Shown piece by piece: positions 37,201 to 49,888 of a DNA stretch of 64,000 nt (positions are counted from its first letter, which is position 1; the number at the start of each line of letters is the position of its first letter). This DNA is from Protopterus annectens. Lineage: Eukaryota > Chordata > Ceratodontiformes > Protopteridae. Position numbers and translations under genes: made by a program. The stretch covers positions 1,003,302,432 to 1,003,366,431 of the forward strand of contig NC_056747.1 of NCBI RefSeq assembly GCF_019279795.1, given 5' to 3'. The notes beneath the pieces were generated by a model. The model was not told the origin of the DNA, searched no databases, and saw only the letters and a list, made by a program, of their open reading frames with translations.

Positions 37201-38020
37201 AATACCCAGAGACCACTCTCCAACCAAGAATAATACACAAACACACTTGGCTAGGCAACAACCACTATATTGGTAGTTCCCCTGCATATTGCCTCATAGA
37301 TAGTACCCACAGTGTGATTGCAGTGAACTACATGCCTGTTGACCACAACAGTGCCACTGACATCAGAAAGTACTTTGATGTGTTACATCTCCTGACTATG
37401 TGTTATCTAGCAAGTAAAAGGACATGGCACCCTGTTCCATTCCCCTTAGTACCCCAATCAAAGTGTACAGTGACCCTTTTGCCATGTTCCCCACTGGATG
37501 CCTGCAACAACTGTAGAGTCTTCAAATGTACCCCACAAAGGGAATACCATGCCTTGTACACATGCCCTGTATGGACAGACACCAATAACTCCAATGAATA
37601 CCCATATCATACTGTAAATGTAGGTGCAATCACTACCTCAGTTACATAGACAAGTCTCACCAAACGAGGTCAGGAATGCTACACCAGAAGATAACAATCT
37701 GTCCACACAACATGCCCCAGAGACCTCAAGCACACTTCCACACTTCAAGGAACTTGCATGTGGGACATGTGCACAACCCAGACACTGTCACATGTTATGG
37801 AATATAAATCACATACATTGGAAGCAGTGCACATCACTGGCCACCCACAATAGAAATCTGGATGAGTGGATGGGGAATGCAATACCCACCCCTGGGGACC
37901 ATTCCAGTGACTATATACCTGAGCTACACTTGGGACTATTTTCATGTGGCCTGATGCCTTGGGCTAGCCTTCTAGAGCCTTCAGGCCCATTCACCTACTA
38001 CATACCTATGAAGCAATGAA
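37200..38020 (+). mobile_element. Decayed CR1 3' end carried by Harbinger copy 2
   Basis: Encodes KQCTSLATHNRNLDEWMGNAIPTPG at about 37,825-37,895, matching the CR1 C-terminus. It continues with a 3' UTR-like text (GCCTTGGGCTAGCC ... CTTCAGGCCC ... ACCTATGAA at 37,945-38,013) that corresponds to the CR1 3' end at 18.19 kb. It is present at the same place as 1,870-2,610 in copy 1. Confidence 0.65.
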
Positions 38021-38039
38021 CCAGTGGATCTCAGTACTG

Positions 38040-38180
<141 letters not shown>

Positions 38181-38449
38181 AGAATAGTAATCCCAGTATG
38201 TTTGGTTGATAAATATCCCCTGTGGCTGTGGTTATTAGCAATCGGAGGTGTGTCCAAACTAGAACATGTACCATTCTCCATTCTACAACAGATGCAAATC
38301 AACATATACCTATGTCCAACCCTCAGCCCTATAATCTGTGAGGCATATGCAATCACTGTGTTACAGACCGGGGATTACCATCCACATACTGTACCTTGCC
38401 TATGACACGGTGGATGTGTTACCACACTGCCATACCCCGTGGCCTTCCT

Positions 38450-40870
38450 GCAGGGCCACATCCTGGTGACAACCACACACCTAGAATGGAAATGGGATAC
38501 AGCATGTGAGAACACATTCACTCAGCATTTCACTTGTGGAGGGAGAGAGTGGTAAATCTGGCACTGAATGTGTTGCTAAGACTGTGGCCAATATCTGTTG
38601 TCTCAGGATAGGTATTAGCATTGTGCAGTAGCTCACAGCACTTGTGTTTAATGCTGTGGAAGTTGTTGATGTAACTATCAAAGGCTGTTGTGACTGTCAT
38701 CAGTGTCTGCAGCATCTCTGCTGCCATAGATGCCTGTCGAGGATTCCATGAGGGATCCAAAGTTGTGTTTGAGGCTAATAAGGGAGTTCAACAGTCATGG
38801 GATACCACCTTTCCATGCAATAGTGTCCTCCTTCTGATGAACACTTTAGTAATGGCAGTGGACCATCACATTGCCTCCCAGTGTTTGGATGATAGTGTAT
38901 GGGTTCTGTAGGATCTGGCTAGTACCATGCATTCATGTATTAGTTTGCACAGTGACTATGTGTATGATTCCACAGTCATGCAGCTATTTCCCATTGCCAT
39001 GGGTGCAGTGAAGACATCCACCCCTGTTTTCATGGCTGCAAAATCAGCTTTGGAGAGGTTTTGCCAGGTGGTTATCTTTGTGGGAGGTGTGGCTGACATG
39101 TTGAGTTCCATGTTGATTACAGCCTGCGTGACTCTCATCATGCAGGGACTGACATCTGTGGATGAGCAACAGTCCCATATTTAGGTGGTCAACACAGGTC
39201 AAGGTTGTTGCATCCTCTACCAGGGGTCAGTATGAGCTGGTCTAGGGCAATGGAAATGATGAATCCCAGAAGTGTTGGCCCACTGTATTGGCACTTGGCT
39301 ACATTCCCCATGTGATGGAGGGGTAGTTGAAGATTCATACTATGTCAGTGTTGCATTGCACCATTGGCAGGGTGTTGAGGAATGTGCATTGACAATCTAG
39401 GGACATAGATGTGGACCCATAGCAGGCTATGGTCTGGATTGCACTATTACCCCAAGGCAGCTGTACAGGAAGTATCTCCAATGCATTATGATGGGATACT
39501 AGTCTGGAGGTGTTCCTATCTATAATGAATATGGAGACAACACCACCTGTGGAGGTGTGGTGTAGCCCATGTTTGGGGGCTGACAGCTGTGGAATGCATC
39601 ATAGCCTGATACTGCAGGTCTGCTGTCTGCTGCTGTAAACCACCTCTCCATTACAGCAGACATGTGTCCTCCACTGTAATGATGAGTGCTATGAGTGACT
39701 GAATCCTGACAGTTAGATATCCACTGTTGAGCAGCATGACCCTCAGATTGCATACATGTGTAGCTGTTATGGTGGTAATAACATTAGGAACACTGCCTAA
39801 TAAGGTACCATAGGGGTGGCAAGACAATTAGCCTATACCTGGCAACCCAGCAGTGACAGATGGAGGACATGCATGGCAAGTCATTGGGTTCTGTCAATCA
39901 TGTCATCCCAAGCAGAGAGGTTCTGGATCCCCTGAGAATGACACATAACATGAAAGCCAATGTTGCTGTCAATCATCTGTTGATAGTACCACAGCATCAT
40001 TCTGGGTGACAGCGGTACACTGCCCAGGGCTACTGTCACACCAGCCTGGACCACATAATCAGAGCTCAACCATGTCTCCTGTCATGTAGACCAGGGAGAT
40101 GTGTCCCAAGTCATTCACACCCACATGGATACGAAGTAATACTCATAGTTGTTGAGTGACATGACTGGCTGTGTTATGTGTTAAATGCTGGCATGTGATA
40201 GATATTTGGCTGTTACCTGCTCCATATTCAGCTTAGTGAATGGGATGTGTGTGCCTCATTATTGAGTTACCCATGATCACTGTATTGTGCAAGGTGGTTA
40301 GCCTTAGAAGCTTAGGTTCGGGGCACACTGTTTAGGTTAAATAAGTGTTCCTTGGCATGTGCCATGTTACGGTGTCTCAGTGGGTGTCTGCCTTGCTAGT
40401 CTGTACTGTATGGGTAAATGTCCATTGAGTGCCTCTGGGAAGGTGGGTGTGTGGCTTTTCATTGTATGTCATGGCTGTCAAAATGGGTGTGATGGTGGGG
40501 TACATGTTCCACATGGTGTGGTGCAGGTGTTGATGTTATCCTCTTGACCTGCTAGTCCAGTCTTTGCTGGAGAGTGCATATGTCCACATTGGGTGATATT
40601 TGGGTAACCTTCACAGGTCTGAGTGTTTGGAGTTTAGAGGTGAAGGTTGTCTGTGTACATGAGGCAGTTGCAACAGTGCCCCAGAATGGACAAGTGCACC
40701 AGGTTAATGGGTGAAAGCACAGATAACCACCCTTCAAACATGCCAGGAGGGGTGGACATAACTAGTAAGTACTGGGGATACATCTGTGATGAATGAGTAC
40801 TGTTGATGGCTCCCAGGTGTGCTACACTTCTTAATACAATATCCTGGTGAAGTGCCAAGCCATAATGCTA
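38450..40870 (-). mobile_element. Old CR1 LINE (copy C), ORF1 to pre-RT only
   Basis: Minus strand, aligned piece by piece with copy A: ORF1 start VLSPINLVHLSILGHCCNCLMYTDN (about 40,740-40,635) against copy A's VFSPVYLMNLG...; esterase part with VQAGVTVALGSVPLSPRMM and DDMIDRTQ (40,060-39,885); endonuclease with AVMERWFTAADSRPAVSGYDAF (39,660-39,590); linker with NLSKADFAAMKTGV and NSCMTVESYT (39,060-38,956); then SINNFHSIKHKC...FTTLSLHK (38,640-38,530). The RT and 3' end are missing. Divergence is much larger than between copies A and B, so this is an older member. Confidence 0.75.
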
Positions 40871-40974
40871 GTTGAAGTGCAAGACAGCAAGAACTAGCAT
40901 GATTTACAGGTGGAACAGAAGGCAGACTGTCTTCCACCTGTAATATTTTACAACAGCTGTGCAGTTATCAGCAG

Positions 40975-41360
40975 TTTGGCCATATGAAAGTTCAATAAAC
41001 TCTGTAGCACATGCAGTAACTGTGTAACACTATAGTAGACATACTTAGATAGGCAGGACTTCTAATCCCAATACTGGCAAGTGTGTGTGTATGCATGTGT
41101 GTGTTTGTGAATCATGTACTGTCTGGCTCATACCATTTTTGACCTGTGTACTACCTTTTACACTTCCCTTCACTTGAATTTAGTAGACCTGTTGATGTCA
41201 TCCACCTTAGGAGTACATTTGGAAGAGGTGGCAATGTATATGCTCTGTGGAATGTCTAACAACTGCATAGTACTATAGTAGGAATACCTAGATAGGCGGG
41301 AGTTCTAATCCTAATGCTGGCAACTGTTTGTGTGTGTGTGAGGTTCATATATTGTGTGGC
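40975..41360 (+). repeat. tRNA-like array units, right-hand block of copy 2
   Basis: Two units with CTCTGTAGCACATGCAGTAA and GCATAGTACTATAGTAGGAA heads, AGATAGGCGGGAGTTCTAATCC (B-box-like region) and CTGGCAA plus GT-rich stretches. They are about 240 bp apart, like the main array. Confidence 0.65.
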
Positions 41361-41399
41361 TTATACCATTTTGATGTGTATACCATACATGGCTGGTGA

Positions 41400-41650
41400 C
41401 CACCTCCCACTACCATTACTTTATATAATGTGATGACAGCATCTGCCTCACATGTAGCAGGTTAAACCATTGTACAGTCCTCTGTACAGATGTGTCTGGA
41501 ATATCCATATGTTTGAAACCTATACATGGTCGGAAGTGGTCTGTGTGCCTTAATGTCCATCTATGTGATATTATAGCCAAATAGGCCACAGTGAGTGTAC
41601 TGACACATATGGCAGCATGAGGTATCATACCTGACTGAAACATCATGCTG
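41400..41650 (-). mobile_element. Possible CR1 RT C-terminal scrap
   Basis: Minus-strand text including HFRPCIGFKHMDIPDTSVQ can be laid against CR1 KRILGLKHMSYMDRLKK, with weak agreement on both sides. This is suggestive only. Confidence 0.3.
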
Positions 41651-42468
41651 ATAGGATGTCTGCCACCCTCACAGGTGGCCAGCCTTGTAGGTGCAATACA
41701 TGAGTCCAGATGCTTGGTTTTACAAGTGACGTCTACCTGCTATGGGTCACATTAAAGCCTGGAAGAGGTGTGGACTATCATATTGTGGTACTAATTAGTA
41801 TGTAACAGGAACACCTTGCATCTTAAGAGAGGTGCGTACACAATTTATATCCACTGTATACCACTAATGTGTTACGCATGACCCTACCTAAGGCTGTTTG
41901 TCCAGCACAATTTTCTGGCCTCTGTCCAGATGTCTTGGCACTAACAAGTTGTGAGGTATGCTACAGGAATGTAGAATTCACATCAAATAGGCCCCAGTGG
42001 TGACCACTGTGATGCACTACAGTTAATCCCAGCACAACTGAACATGCACAACAAGCAATAGTGCTATTACATAAAGCAATATAACTATTACTGATGGTTG
42101 TATGCATGGTAAATTGCATGTGGTTAACATACCTGGGGTATTGCCAGGCAACAACAGGACAATGTCATACTCACCAGCTTCAGGCTGCTGTCCCATATGC
42201 AGACCAGATAGTCCTAGGTAGTTGTGAAAGGGAGTTATTGTCAGCAGATGCACATGTGGCCTTGGCACAGGGTGGATGCAGCATGTCTGCACATCTACAG
42301 TACTAACCACAATAATACACAATGTCCTGTCCTCACCATAAATGTGCACCTCTGCACATTAGAAAACCCCATCCACAACTGCAATCAGACCTGACACATA
42401 CAAGTAGATACAATACAGATACATGTATGTCTGAAACATTAGTGTACTAATCCCCACTGGGCCCTTAC

Positions 42469-42826
42469 CTGCACACTCCTCAACCAGTGTATGTGTGCAA
42501 CCCACCTCTACAATGCTTCCTTCAGCATCATGGCTTGTGTGTTCGGTCTGTGGCCCAGGTGTGGTGAGAAGCTCCTCGGTGGGTGTCAGTGGAGGCTGGA
42601 TGGCTGGGCCCCCACCTGTGGCTATCCAGTTCCTCACTACAGCAGCAGCCCATTGATGGGCATGGCATTTGAGGTTGGTGGCCCTATGCTGCACATGCTC
42701 ATAAGTTCTGTTGTGAAGGCCAGCATCATTTACCCTGTGGACCACACTGTTCCACAGGGCAGTCCTCTCCCGCACATCTTCTGCTCTCCGTTCAAATAAC
42801 AGGGAATAGTGTCCAATCATTGTTAC
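42469..42826 (-). CDS. Harbinger Myb/SANT-like DNA-binding protein, exon
   Basis: The second Harbinger protein, which helps bring the transposase to the nucleus and to element ends. The exon encodes VTMIGHYSLLFERRAEDVRE, TALWNSVVHRVNDAGLHNRT, EHVQHRATNLKCHAHQW, ATGGGPAIQPPLTPTEELL. The pattern (W...V..VN..G...RT...V..R..NLK, then TGGGP and PLTP.EE) is that of Myb/SANT-like partners of Harbinger transposases. It is bounded on the minus strand by an acceptor (pyrimidine-rich tract then TTCCAG at 42,832-42,827) and a good donor (CAG/GTAAGG at 42,469/42,468). The first helix of the domain should lie in an upstream exon that I did not find. No stop lies within it. It faces the transposase of copy 2, and I infer it belongs to that element. 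Confidence 0.7.
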
Positions 42827-42929
42827 CTGGAAGACATAAACAGAAAAAAAGTCACAGGACCACATACGGTTGACAAAATGCACATCAACAGTGGATATTA
42901 CTTGCAAATAATCCACACTACACCGAAAC

Positions 42930-45900
42930 CCTCCAAGCTATCATGGCTATAGCAGCTTGCATTACACACCTGTCCCTGAGCTAGCTTATTCCCCCAATAT
43001 TGGACACTTGATTGCATAATCCTCTATCCTCCATTCACTTCTGTGTGGAGGGTTGACAGTGGGCATCTTCCATGTGGATGGTATGTGGATGGTGGCAGGT
43101 CTGCGTTTGACTGTTGTGTATGATGGAGATCTGAGCACATGCCTGAGATCATGTAGGAAGCAGACACTGATATTATTATGCCCCATGGAAATATGCTATT
43201 GTTGCCATCAGTAGGCAATGTGTACATGCTCACCATTGCTGACGGGAGAAGTGTGGTTGATGTGCATATCTCCCTGTATAACTGGGTTGGACAGGGTGAT
43301 GATGTTCCCACCTAACCTGTGTGATGCAGGTTGTCTATATCCACAGCATGTATGTATAAGGTGTTCTTTACCCCCCAGTACAGGGTGAATTGTGTTGTTT
43401 AATCTGAGACATGCAACATATGTGGAGACACAATTACAATTGTCCTTGGTGGTGTGGATATGGCCGATTCATAGTCATAGTCAGCCTTACAGGAAGTCAC
43501 ATGTGAACTTACATGCTTGCTCAGATATAGGTAGACTTGCTTCAAATTCGTTGCCTGCACCTATGTGTCCCTGTACAGCCCATGTAGCAACCTATTATAT
43601 GGTTTGTGTATCGCTGCTGCCCACCAAAGGGGATTACTCTACCTTGGTGGAGGCTGGATATACAGGTCAGGTACTGCTGTGTCCATGTAGCTACAGTGGA
43701 TATAAAGGGTACACACCTCTGTTACAATGTCTGGTATTTGTGCAACTGAAACATGACACGACAATATCTCATTTCAAACATTTCCCACCATTAACATGAC
43801 CTATAGCCTGTACAATTCAAATAAAAACATAATCTTGTCTGTAAAAACATGGAGATAATAATCAGTACAATAAGCCAGTTGAATGAGTGTGCACATCCTT
43901 AAACTGATATGCTGTGTATGCACCTCTTGAGATGGTTACAGCATACATCCGTCTTGGTCTGGACTTTAACATCATGGCACATCTTCACTTGGCAATAGTT
44001 GGTCACCTTCCTAGAAACACCTTTGATTGTATTTCAATGGAATTGTGCAGGTTAGGGGTCACATAAAGATGAGAACATTATGAAATGATCTTATGTGGTC
44101 TGATTGTCATACAGCACATATACCTGGCATTCTAACAGGGGTGTGTACACTTGTGATATCCACTGTATATAGGTGTGGATATAGCTGGTAGTGGTAGGCA
44201 TGGACAGAGGGTCATAACACAGGTAGACACTTCTCTGATTAATAGCTGGATATCATGCTTACTCTAGTACCCATATCAGTGCCAGGGCACTGCAACAACC
44301 AGTAGCTGTACACATTTCTGTCTGTTGAATGCACTGGCACTGATATTACACACATGTGCAACATACACAATCTATGTACCTGAATGCTTGAAACCCATGT
44401 GATTTAGTTTTGTGCCTTCCAGCTGAACATAAGCATACATACATGTGCTCAAGGGATACCTGATATACATTTCTGTTGTATGTTAGTATGGCACACTGTA
44501 GTTACAGTCTTGGCACTCAATAATACTTCTCAACCTGTTACAGCAGTATGTCTGGACAATGGCACACATAAATGGGTGTCAAAGGGGACATCAGTAATGA
44601 TATTGTATTAATATAGCTGCACCATACATTAGTATGTTGATTGCACAGTAGGGTTTGACATCACTGTGATAACCTGGAAGATGTCCAACAGTCATAAGTA
44701 ATCTATTATGTTACAGTGTCATTTCTCACAGCCCTGTCAATTGTTTGGCTAACATAACACAGGTATATGTGCATGTGACTACAGATACCAGTCACAAATG
44801 TGCTCATTGTCCAGCAGAACACTGTACAGTTGAATGTTATTAATTCAATGTATCACATGCAGTTCAACACACATCTGCAGCAGTACTTTACTATGCACAT
44901 GCCCTCTATAGGTCTCTTAGTTTTACAAGGCAAACATGTGTCATACTCATAATCACAGGTACATGGATATGGAAGACATCCCATTAACTGGCCTAGCAGT
45001 GGCACAGTCACAACTGTTTGACAGACACCCCTGATGTTGTCATATATGAGCTGTCCTTTCCCAGGGTGAGTCAGGCTCCTGAGCTGTGATCCCACCTCAC
45101 AAACTCTCAGAGCATCATATCTGGACAATGCCTAACATGATAGGGGGATAAATAGGGACAAACTTTAAATATTGCTGTTACAAACATAGGAAGTTTGTAG
45201 AATGGTACATTTAGCATTATGGTGAATATTCTTAAGGATGTGGAGTCTTAAACTCAAGTGTTTGTCATTCACTGATGACTTCAATCCTCAGCTATTAGGC
45301 AGAAAAATACAGATATCAGAAGGAACAGACAAAAATACATAATGATAACGTGGACATTCTGTGAAGATCTGTACAGTTGAGAGATATGTCTGTGATATCT
45401 CCCACTGCAGAGTGGGCCAGATGCTATGGCCATAGCAGCTGTTTAGCAGGACATTAGTATAGCATGTTTTGTTGGGACATATATTCCTCCAAAACATATT
45501 TCCCATTATATCAGAGCAAGTACTACATTAAATTACTTGCTTACATATTCCACTTACCTTTTTTCTTTCTTCTCTTTTCCACTTTATATTTCATTTGTTA
45601 TTTCTCTCTCTCGCTCTCTGTGCACTACAGGGATAGAGCTGGTTTGAATAGGTGGCAGCATGGCTTTTGTAGGTGATGCTCATGACTAGGTGATGGCCTG
45701 TGCACCTATTGGGGTTCTCCACTTGTTAATTGCATGCTAAGCAGCTGTGTAGTTCTTCCAGTAGCCAATGTCATGGCAACACACTCCTATAAATGAGTAC
45801 TCCATGTGGGCATTGGTCCTTTCCATCACTTGTGAGGAAGACATCCTGGAGTTGTGTGAGCTACTACATCTTATAACAGGACTTGTGGACACAAGCCAAC

Positions 45901-46430
45901 TAAATGGTGGAGAAGGTTGAAGACTTAGGGGCAGACTGTGAGTATTACTGTTATATGTTTGGAATACTGCTAGTTTAACAGGGGTTTGTCTGCACATGCT
46001 ACTTCTGCATGGGTTTCAGTCTGACAAAGTTGTGTCTCTGCATATCTCTCAACTGTAGGGTCATCCACATAATGGCCACAGGTTACCCTGTTAGGTATGG
46101 GCTGTTCCCCAGACAGGTGTTGTCCTTGCAAAATCAATAGCATACTCTGGTGATTGTATTATGTAGATGGTAACATCCATTTCTTTTTCTGACTTTATAT
46201 CCCTCAAAAAAGATATGTTACAACAATACCTGTAACACCACTCAGTATATAACAGCAATATTTCATGTATGGCTGTGTATTTGGGCTTCTGTCCCACCAA
46301 TTATGTCATGCTTTGTCCAGATGTCATACAGTAGTAGATGGATAGGTATACTGGTCTATTATTATTTAGTGCTGTAATTCCTGCTGAGGGGAATGGCTGG
46401 GAAACATGTTGAAGTCTGTACATTCAAGAG
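42930..46430. other. Long unassigned region, probably Harbinger-derived in part
   Basis: Base composition and CA/TG-rich style resemble the Harbinger internal DNA, but I could not align it with copy 1, which lacks this part. The longest frame (43,392-43,799, 135 codons) has no recognisable domain. A CTCTCTCTCGCTCTCTG run is at 45,604. A segment at 46,030-46,160 resembles 49,660-49,790, so a further repeat family is present. Confidence 0.4.
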
Positions 46431-46439
46431 ATTGGTGTA

Positions 46440-46660
46440 TAGAGAATGCTCTTAGATGACCTTGTAACATATTTTATGTGGGGGACAGTAACACATGTTT
46501 TAAAACTAGGCTGTTAGAACATGTCCGACATATTACTGATAAGAAATATGTCAGTTCTATAGCTGTCCATTTGAATAAATCTCACCATGGGGACAGTAGT
46601 GTGTCTCAAGGTACTGTTTCTGAAAACGTCTGTTCCTCAGTGTGATGAAACATTCATAAA
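46440..46660 (+). mobile_element. Penelope-like GIY-YIG 3' scrap
   Basis: Plus-strand frame reads CNIFYVGDSNTCFKTRLLEH, then VRHITDKKYVSSIAVHLNKSHHGD and stops soon after SENVCSSV. The FYVG...R..EH...I...S..VA.H....H pattern is the second half of the GIY-YIG domain of Penelope-like elements and differs from both larger copies here. Downstream text to about 46,880 ends with AATAAACATG, a possible polyadenylation signal. Confidence 0.55.
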
Positions 46661-47119
46661 AGGGCAATTGTTATGTACAGACTCAGTATATTAATATTAA
46701 CTGTGATACTTTATCATGTAGGGGGTTAAATGACAAGTGTAATTGGAAGTTGTGTATTCAATTATTTAATTAGGTGTTAATTGCTTCTTGTGATTAAGGC
46801 ATGTATTTCTGGTAATGTTTACTCCTTTAAGGCTTTGGCCAAGACATTATAGTATAATAAACATGTGTGAATTACTGGCTGGTTGAATTTTTCTTTGCTA
46901 TGTTCAGACATTTTATTTTTTTGCTAAGAGGTTGTTGTATGTCTTGCCATTGTGTATGGCCTAGCATGATTTTTTAGCAGTGTACTGTTCACTTATTTAT
47001 TTGAACTGCGGGGAGGAATGGATGTGAGTGTTATGGCTGCTTTTGTATCCAACTGTGCATGCTGCCTCAGTTGTGGGTGGTCTATCAACAGCATATGTTT
47101 GTATGGGCATTTTGTGACA

Positions 47120-47385
<266 letters not shown>

Positions 47386-47387
<2 letters not shown>

Positions 47388-48217
47388 GTTCCTATGAGTT
47401 AAACGACACGTCGCTCCATCGACAGCCGCAGAGGGACTTCAAGTAACCAAACGTGAAAGGAACGAAACCTGAAACCAACGAACGTGAGTTAACAACGCCA
47501 AAGGAATGAAACCAAATCAACGAAGTCAATCAACCGACACCGACGCGGAGGTAAGCGAAATGTGTAAGGGATGTGTATGTATGCAGTAGTGACGGATGTT
47601 ATGGTGCAGTAAGGTAAGTGTGCGATGTACACGGTCTGTGGGGATGGGGTGGGTTAAGGAGTTAGGGTTAGGCTCGGTCGGTAAGTGTGTAGTAGTGATA
47701 TCTCGTGGGTTAGGTGGGTTAAGTGAGTTAGGGTTAGGGTCGGGTAAGTGTGTAGTAGTGATATCTTGTGGGTTAGGGGTAGGTTAAGTGAGTTAGGTTA
47801 GTCGGGTTAGGAGTGTGCGAGAGTGACAGACCTTAGGGTTAGGGTTAGGGTCAGGGTTGTCGATAGGTGTGCATGTCAGGTTGAGTGTTGCTTTGGTAGG
47901 AGTTTGGTTTGCTTGTGTTGTGTCTGTGTGTGGTGTTTGGAGTGGGGATCCGTTTGCTTTTAATTATTGTTGTTGTGGTGTGGAGTGTATGAGGTGTATA
48001 TCGAGGTAGCAGCGCGAGTATGTATGTAGTTGTGTATGTGTTTTTGTGGTAGTGATTGCACTTGCAGGTATGTGTTGTTTAGTGCTAGTATATAGTTTAG
48101 ACTTGTCGGTTGAGTGAGTTTCGTCTATGTTGGTTTTCGTTGTTTTGCCGTGTCGGTTAATTGGAGTCCATATGCCGGCTGTTGATGGAACGAAGTGTCG
48201 TGTATCTGATATGAACC
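47386..48217. mobile_element. TIR transposon in a TA tract, with telomere-like repeats inside
   Basis: Left end GGGTTCCTATGAGTTAAACG and the reverse complement of the right end, GGGTTCATATCAGATACACG, continue matching for roughly 45 bp (CGACAC.TCG.TCCATC.ACAGCCG) and more weakly for about 100 bp. It is about 832 bp, has no coding capacity, and is CpG-rich compared with surroundings. Inside, about 65-bp repeats (47,682 and 47,747) carry GAGTTAGGGTTAGGG, and 47,832-47,850 reads TTAGGGTTAGGGTTAGGG. TA flanks make the target duplication unreadable. It is a non-autonomous DNA transposon of unknown superfamily. Confidence 0.7.
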
Positions 48218-48218
48218 C

Positions 48219-48256
<38 letters not shown>

Positions 48257-48261
48257 TTGTG

Positions 48262-48316
<55 letters not shown>
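48218..48316. repeat. Compound TA/TG microsatellite
   Basis: (TA)n, (TG)n, TTTGTGTATG, then (TA)n, the mirror image of the tract on the left of the TIR element. Confidence 0.97.
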
Positions 48317-48318
<2 letters not shown>

Positions 48319-48394
48319 TTTCTAATTGCACATTGTCTCTTCCCTATTGTAAAATGGCTGTAAAGAAGGGTATGTTTGAGAAAACATCCTAAAA

Positions 48395-48575
48395 CCGTAT
48401 GGCTGAGTTGGCTTACTAGTAAATTGCATTTGCCTATAGTGTGCTGGGTCTTCGGTTCAAAGGTTATTTATTTTGTTGCTAGGCAAAACAAGGACTGTTG
48501 GGTACAGAGTGGTTAAGGCAGTTTTGAGCAGCTTTGAGCATGTATGCGTGGGTTTGCGCAACAGTAAGTGGTGCA
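48395..48575 (+). repeat. tRNA-derived SINE head(s), candidate
   Basis: TGGCTGAGTTGG at 48,402 is a perfect RNA polymerase III A box, followed 50 bases on by a B-box-like GGTTCAAAGG at 48,455. A second, weaker pair follows: GAGTGGTTAAGGCAG at 48,508 and GTGGGTTTGCGCAAC at 48,549. The first segment folds only roughly as a tRNA, so I call it a SINE head, not a tRNA gene. Confidence 0.5.
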
Positions 48576-49824
48576 AACATACAGTTAAACGAATAGGAGC
48601 TTATACAGTGTAGGCTTCACTTAATTCATTTCAATTTAAGCAATGTTTAAACCTGCTAAGCATAGCTCAGCTCTGGTAACCAGTGATCACATTCCAGTCT
48701 GACGAAATAGCAGGGTAATGACATCTTTAATAAGTATATTTCATTTCCTGTACATAACATGCTTCCATGTGCTGTCATTACTGTAGCAAGGGGTATGAGT
48801 TTACTGTGTGGGATAGCTGAGTATACATGGGTAGTACCACAATCTTTTCTCTTTGGATTTGTTTCATACATGGGTAGTATCCCAGGTTATAAGCAGTCAC
48901 ACTTGCATGTTACACCAGCTACAGTGCACTGGTTGACAGAAATAGTTTAACACATATTGTATCATTACATTAGTACTTTTAACAGTGCTTTTTCAAGTAA
49001 GAGTAGATTGCAGATTGTAGCACTGGAACCATACACTCCTGCCTGCAAAGCTGGACTTTGAGTACTGAGTATGTTGTTCTTAGTGTTTGAGCTGTATGTT
49101 TATATGTATCTCCTATTGGATATTAATCTGATATGCTGATATTAACTGTAGACTTGTTTTCTGGACATGTCATTGAGGACTGCTGTCATGTAGTAATAGC
49201 ATACCTTTCAGTTTCACACGTGTACCTTTCAAAACATTCATCCTAATGCATACCGTGTTGGCTATCTACTTTATGTTTGTCCTCTGTACAGATGTGCAGA
49301 TGTCAGGTATTGCTATGGCCATACCACTATGTAGTCGCCCACATTGTATTGTGCTGTGAGCCTAGACACTGTTTCTTGTTCTGACATATGGGGCATTCCT
49401 TTATATGGGCCTTGCCCCATTTCCTTGCCTGTGTGAGGGGGACATTACAGAGGTGGTGGCCTACAGATTCACATACAGTGGATGGCAATACATCACAGGA
49501 CAAGACATGTGGAGAAAGTCAACCAACATGGGGGACATATCCCCAGATTTGTGAACAGATTCTATGTCATCAGGGCTGTTATACACATGGTGGATTGATA
49601 GGTTGACAGAGTTTGTGTGGGCATGCATTTAGTGTATGACATCACGACTCACAGTGATATGCTTCTGACATACCTCTCCAATGGCACACTGCCCACTGAC
49701 TGGCCACAGGTCTGCCTGTTATGTTGTGTGTGTTCACCAGACAGTTGGTGTCCCTGGTAAATCAGTTGTGGACTCTGAGGAATGCAGTCAGTAAATACTC
49801 ACATCTATTAGTATCACCAATGTC

Positions 49825-49828
<4 letters not shown>
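48576..49828. other. Unassigned region
   Basis: No coding region recognised. Part of it (49,660-49,790) resembles 46,030-46,160. Composition is like the Harbinger internal DNA. Confidence 0.4.

Positions 49829-49887
<59 letters not shown>
49829..49887. repeat. (TA)n microsatellite
   Basis: A TA run immediately left of the L2 RT half. Confidence 0.97.

Positions 49888-49888
<1 letters not shown>

Noticed and set aside
43392-43799. 135-codon frame as a host gene
   Set aside because: No recognisable domain, no splice context and biased composition like the surrounding non-coding DNA.
47640-47860. True chromosome end (telomere)
   Set aside because: The TTAGGG motifs are few, interrupted and enclosed by terminal inverted repeats of a transposon, with ordinary sequence on both sides.
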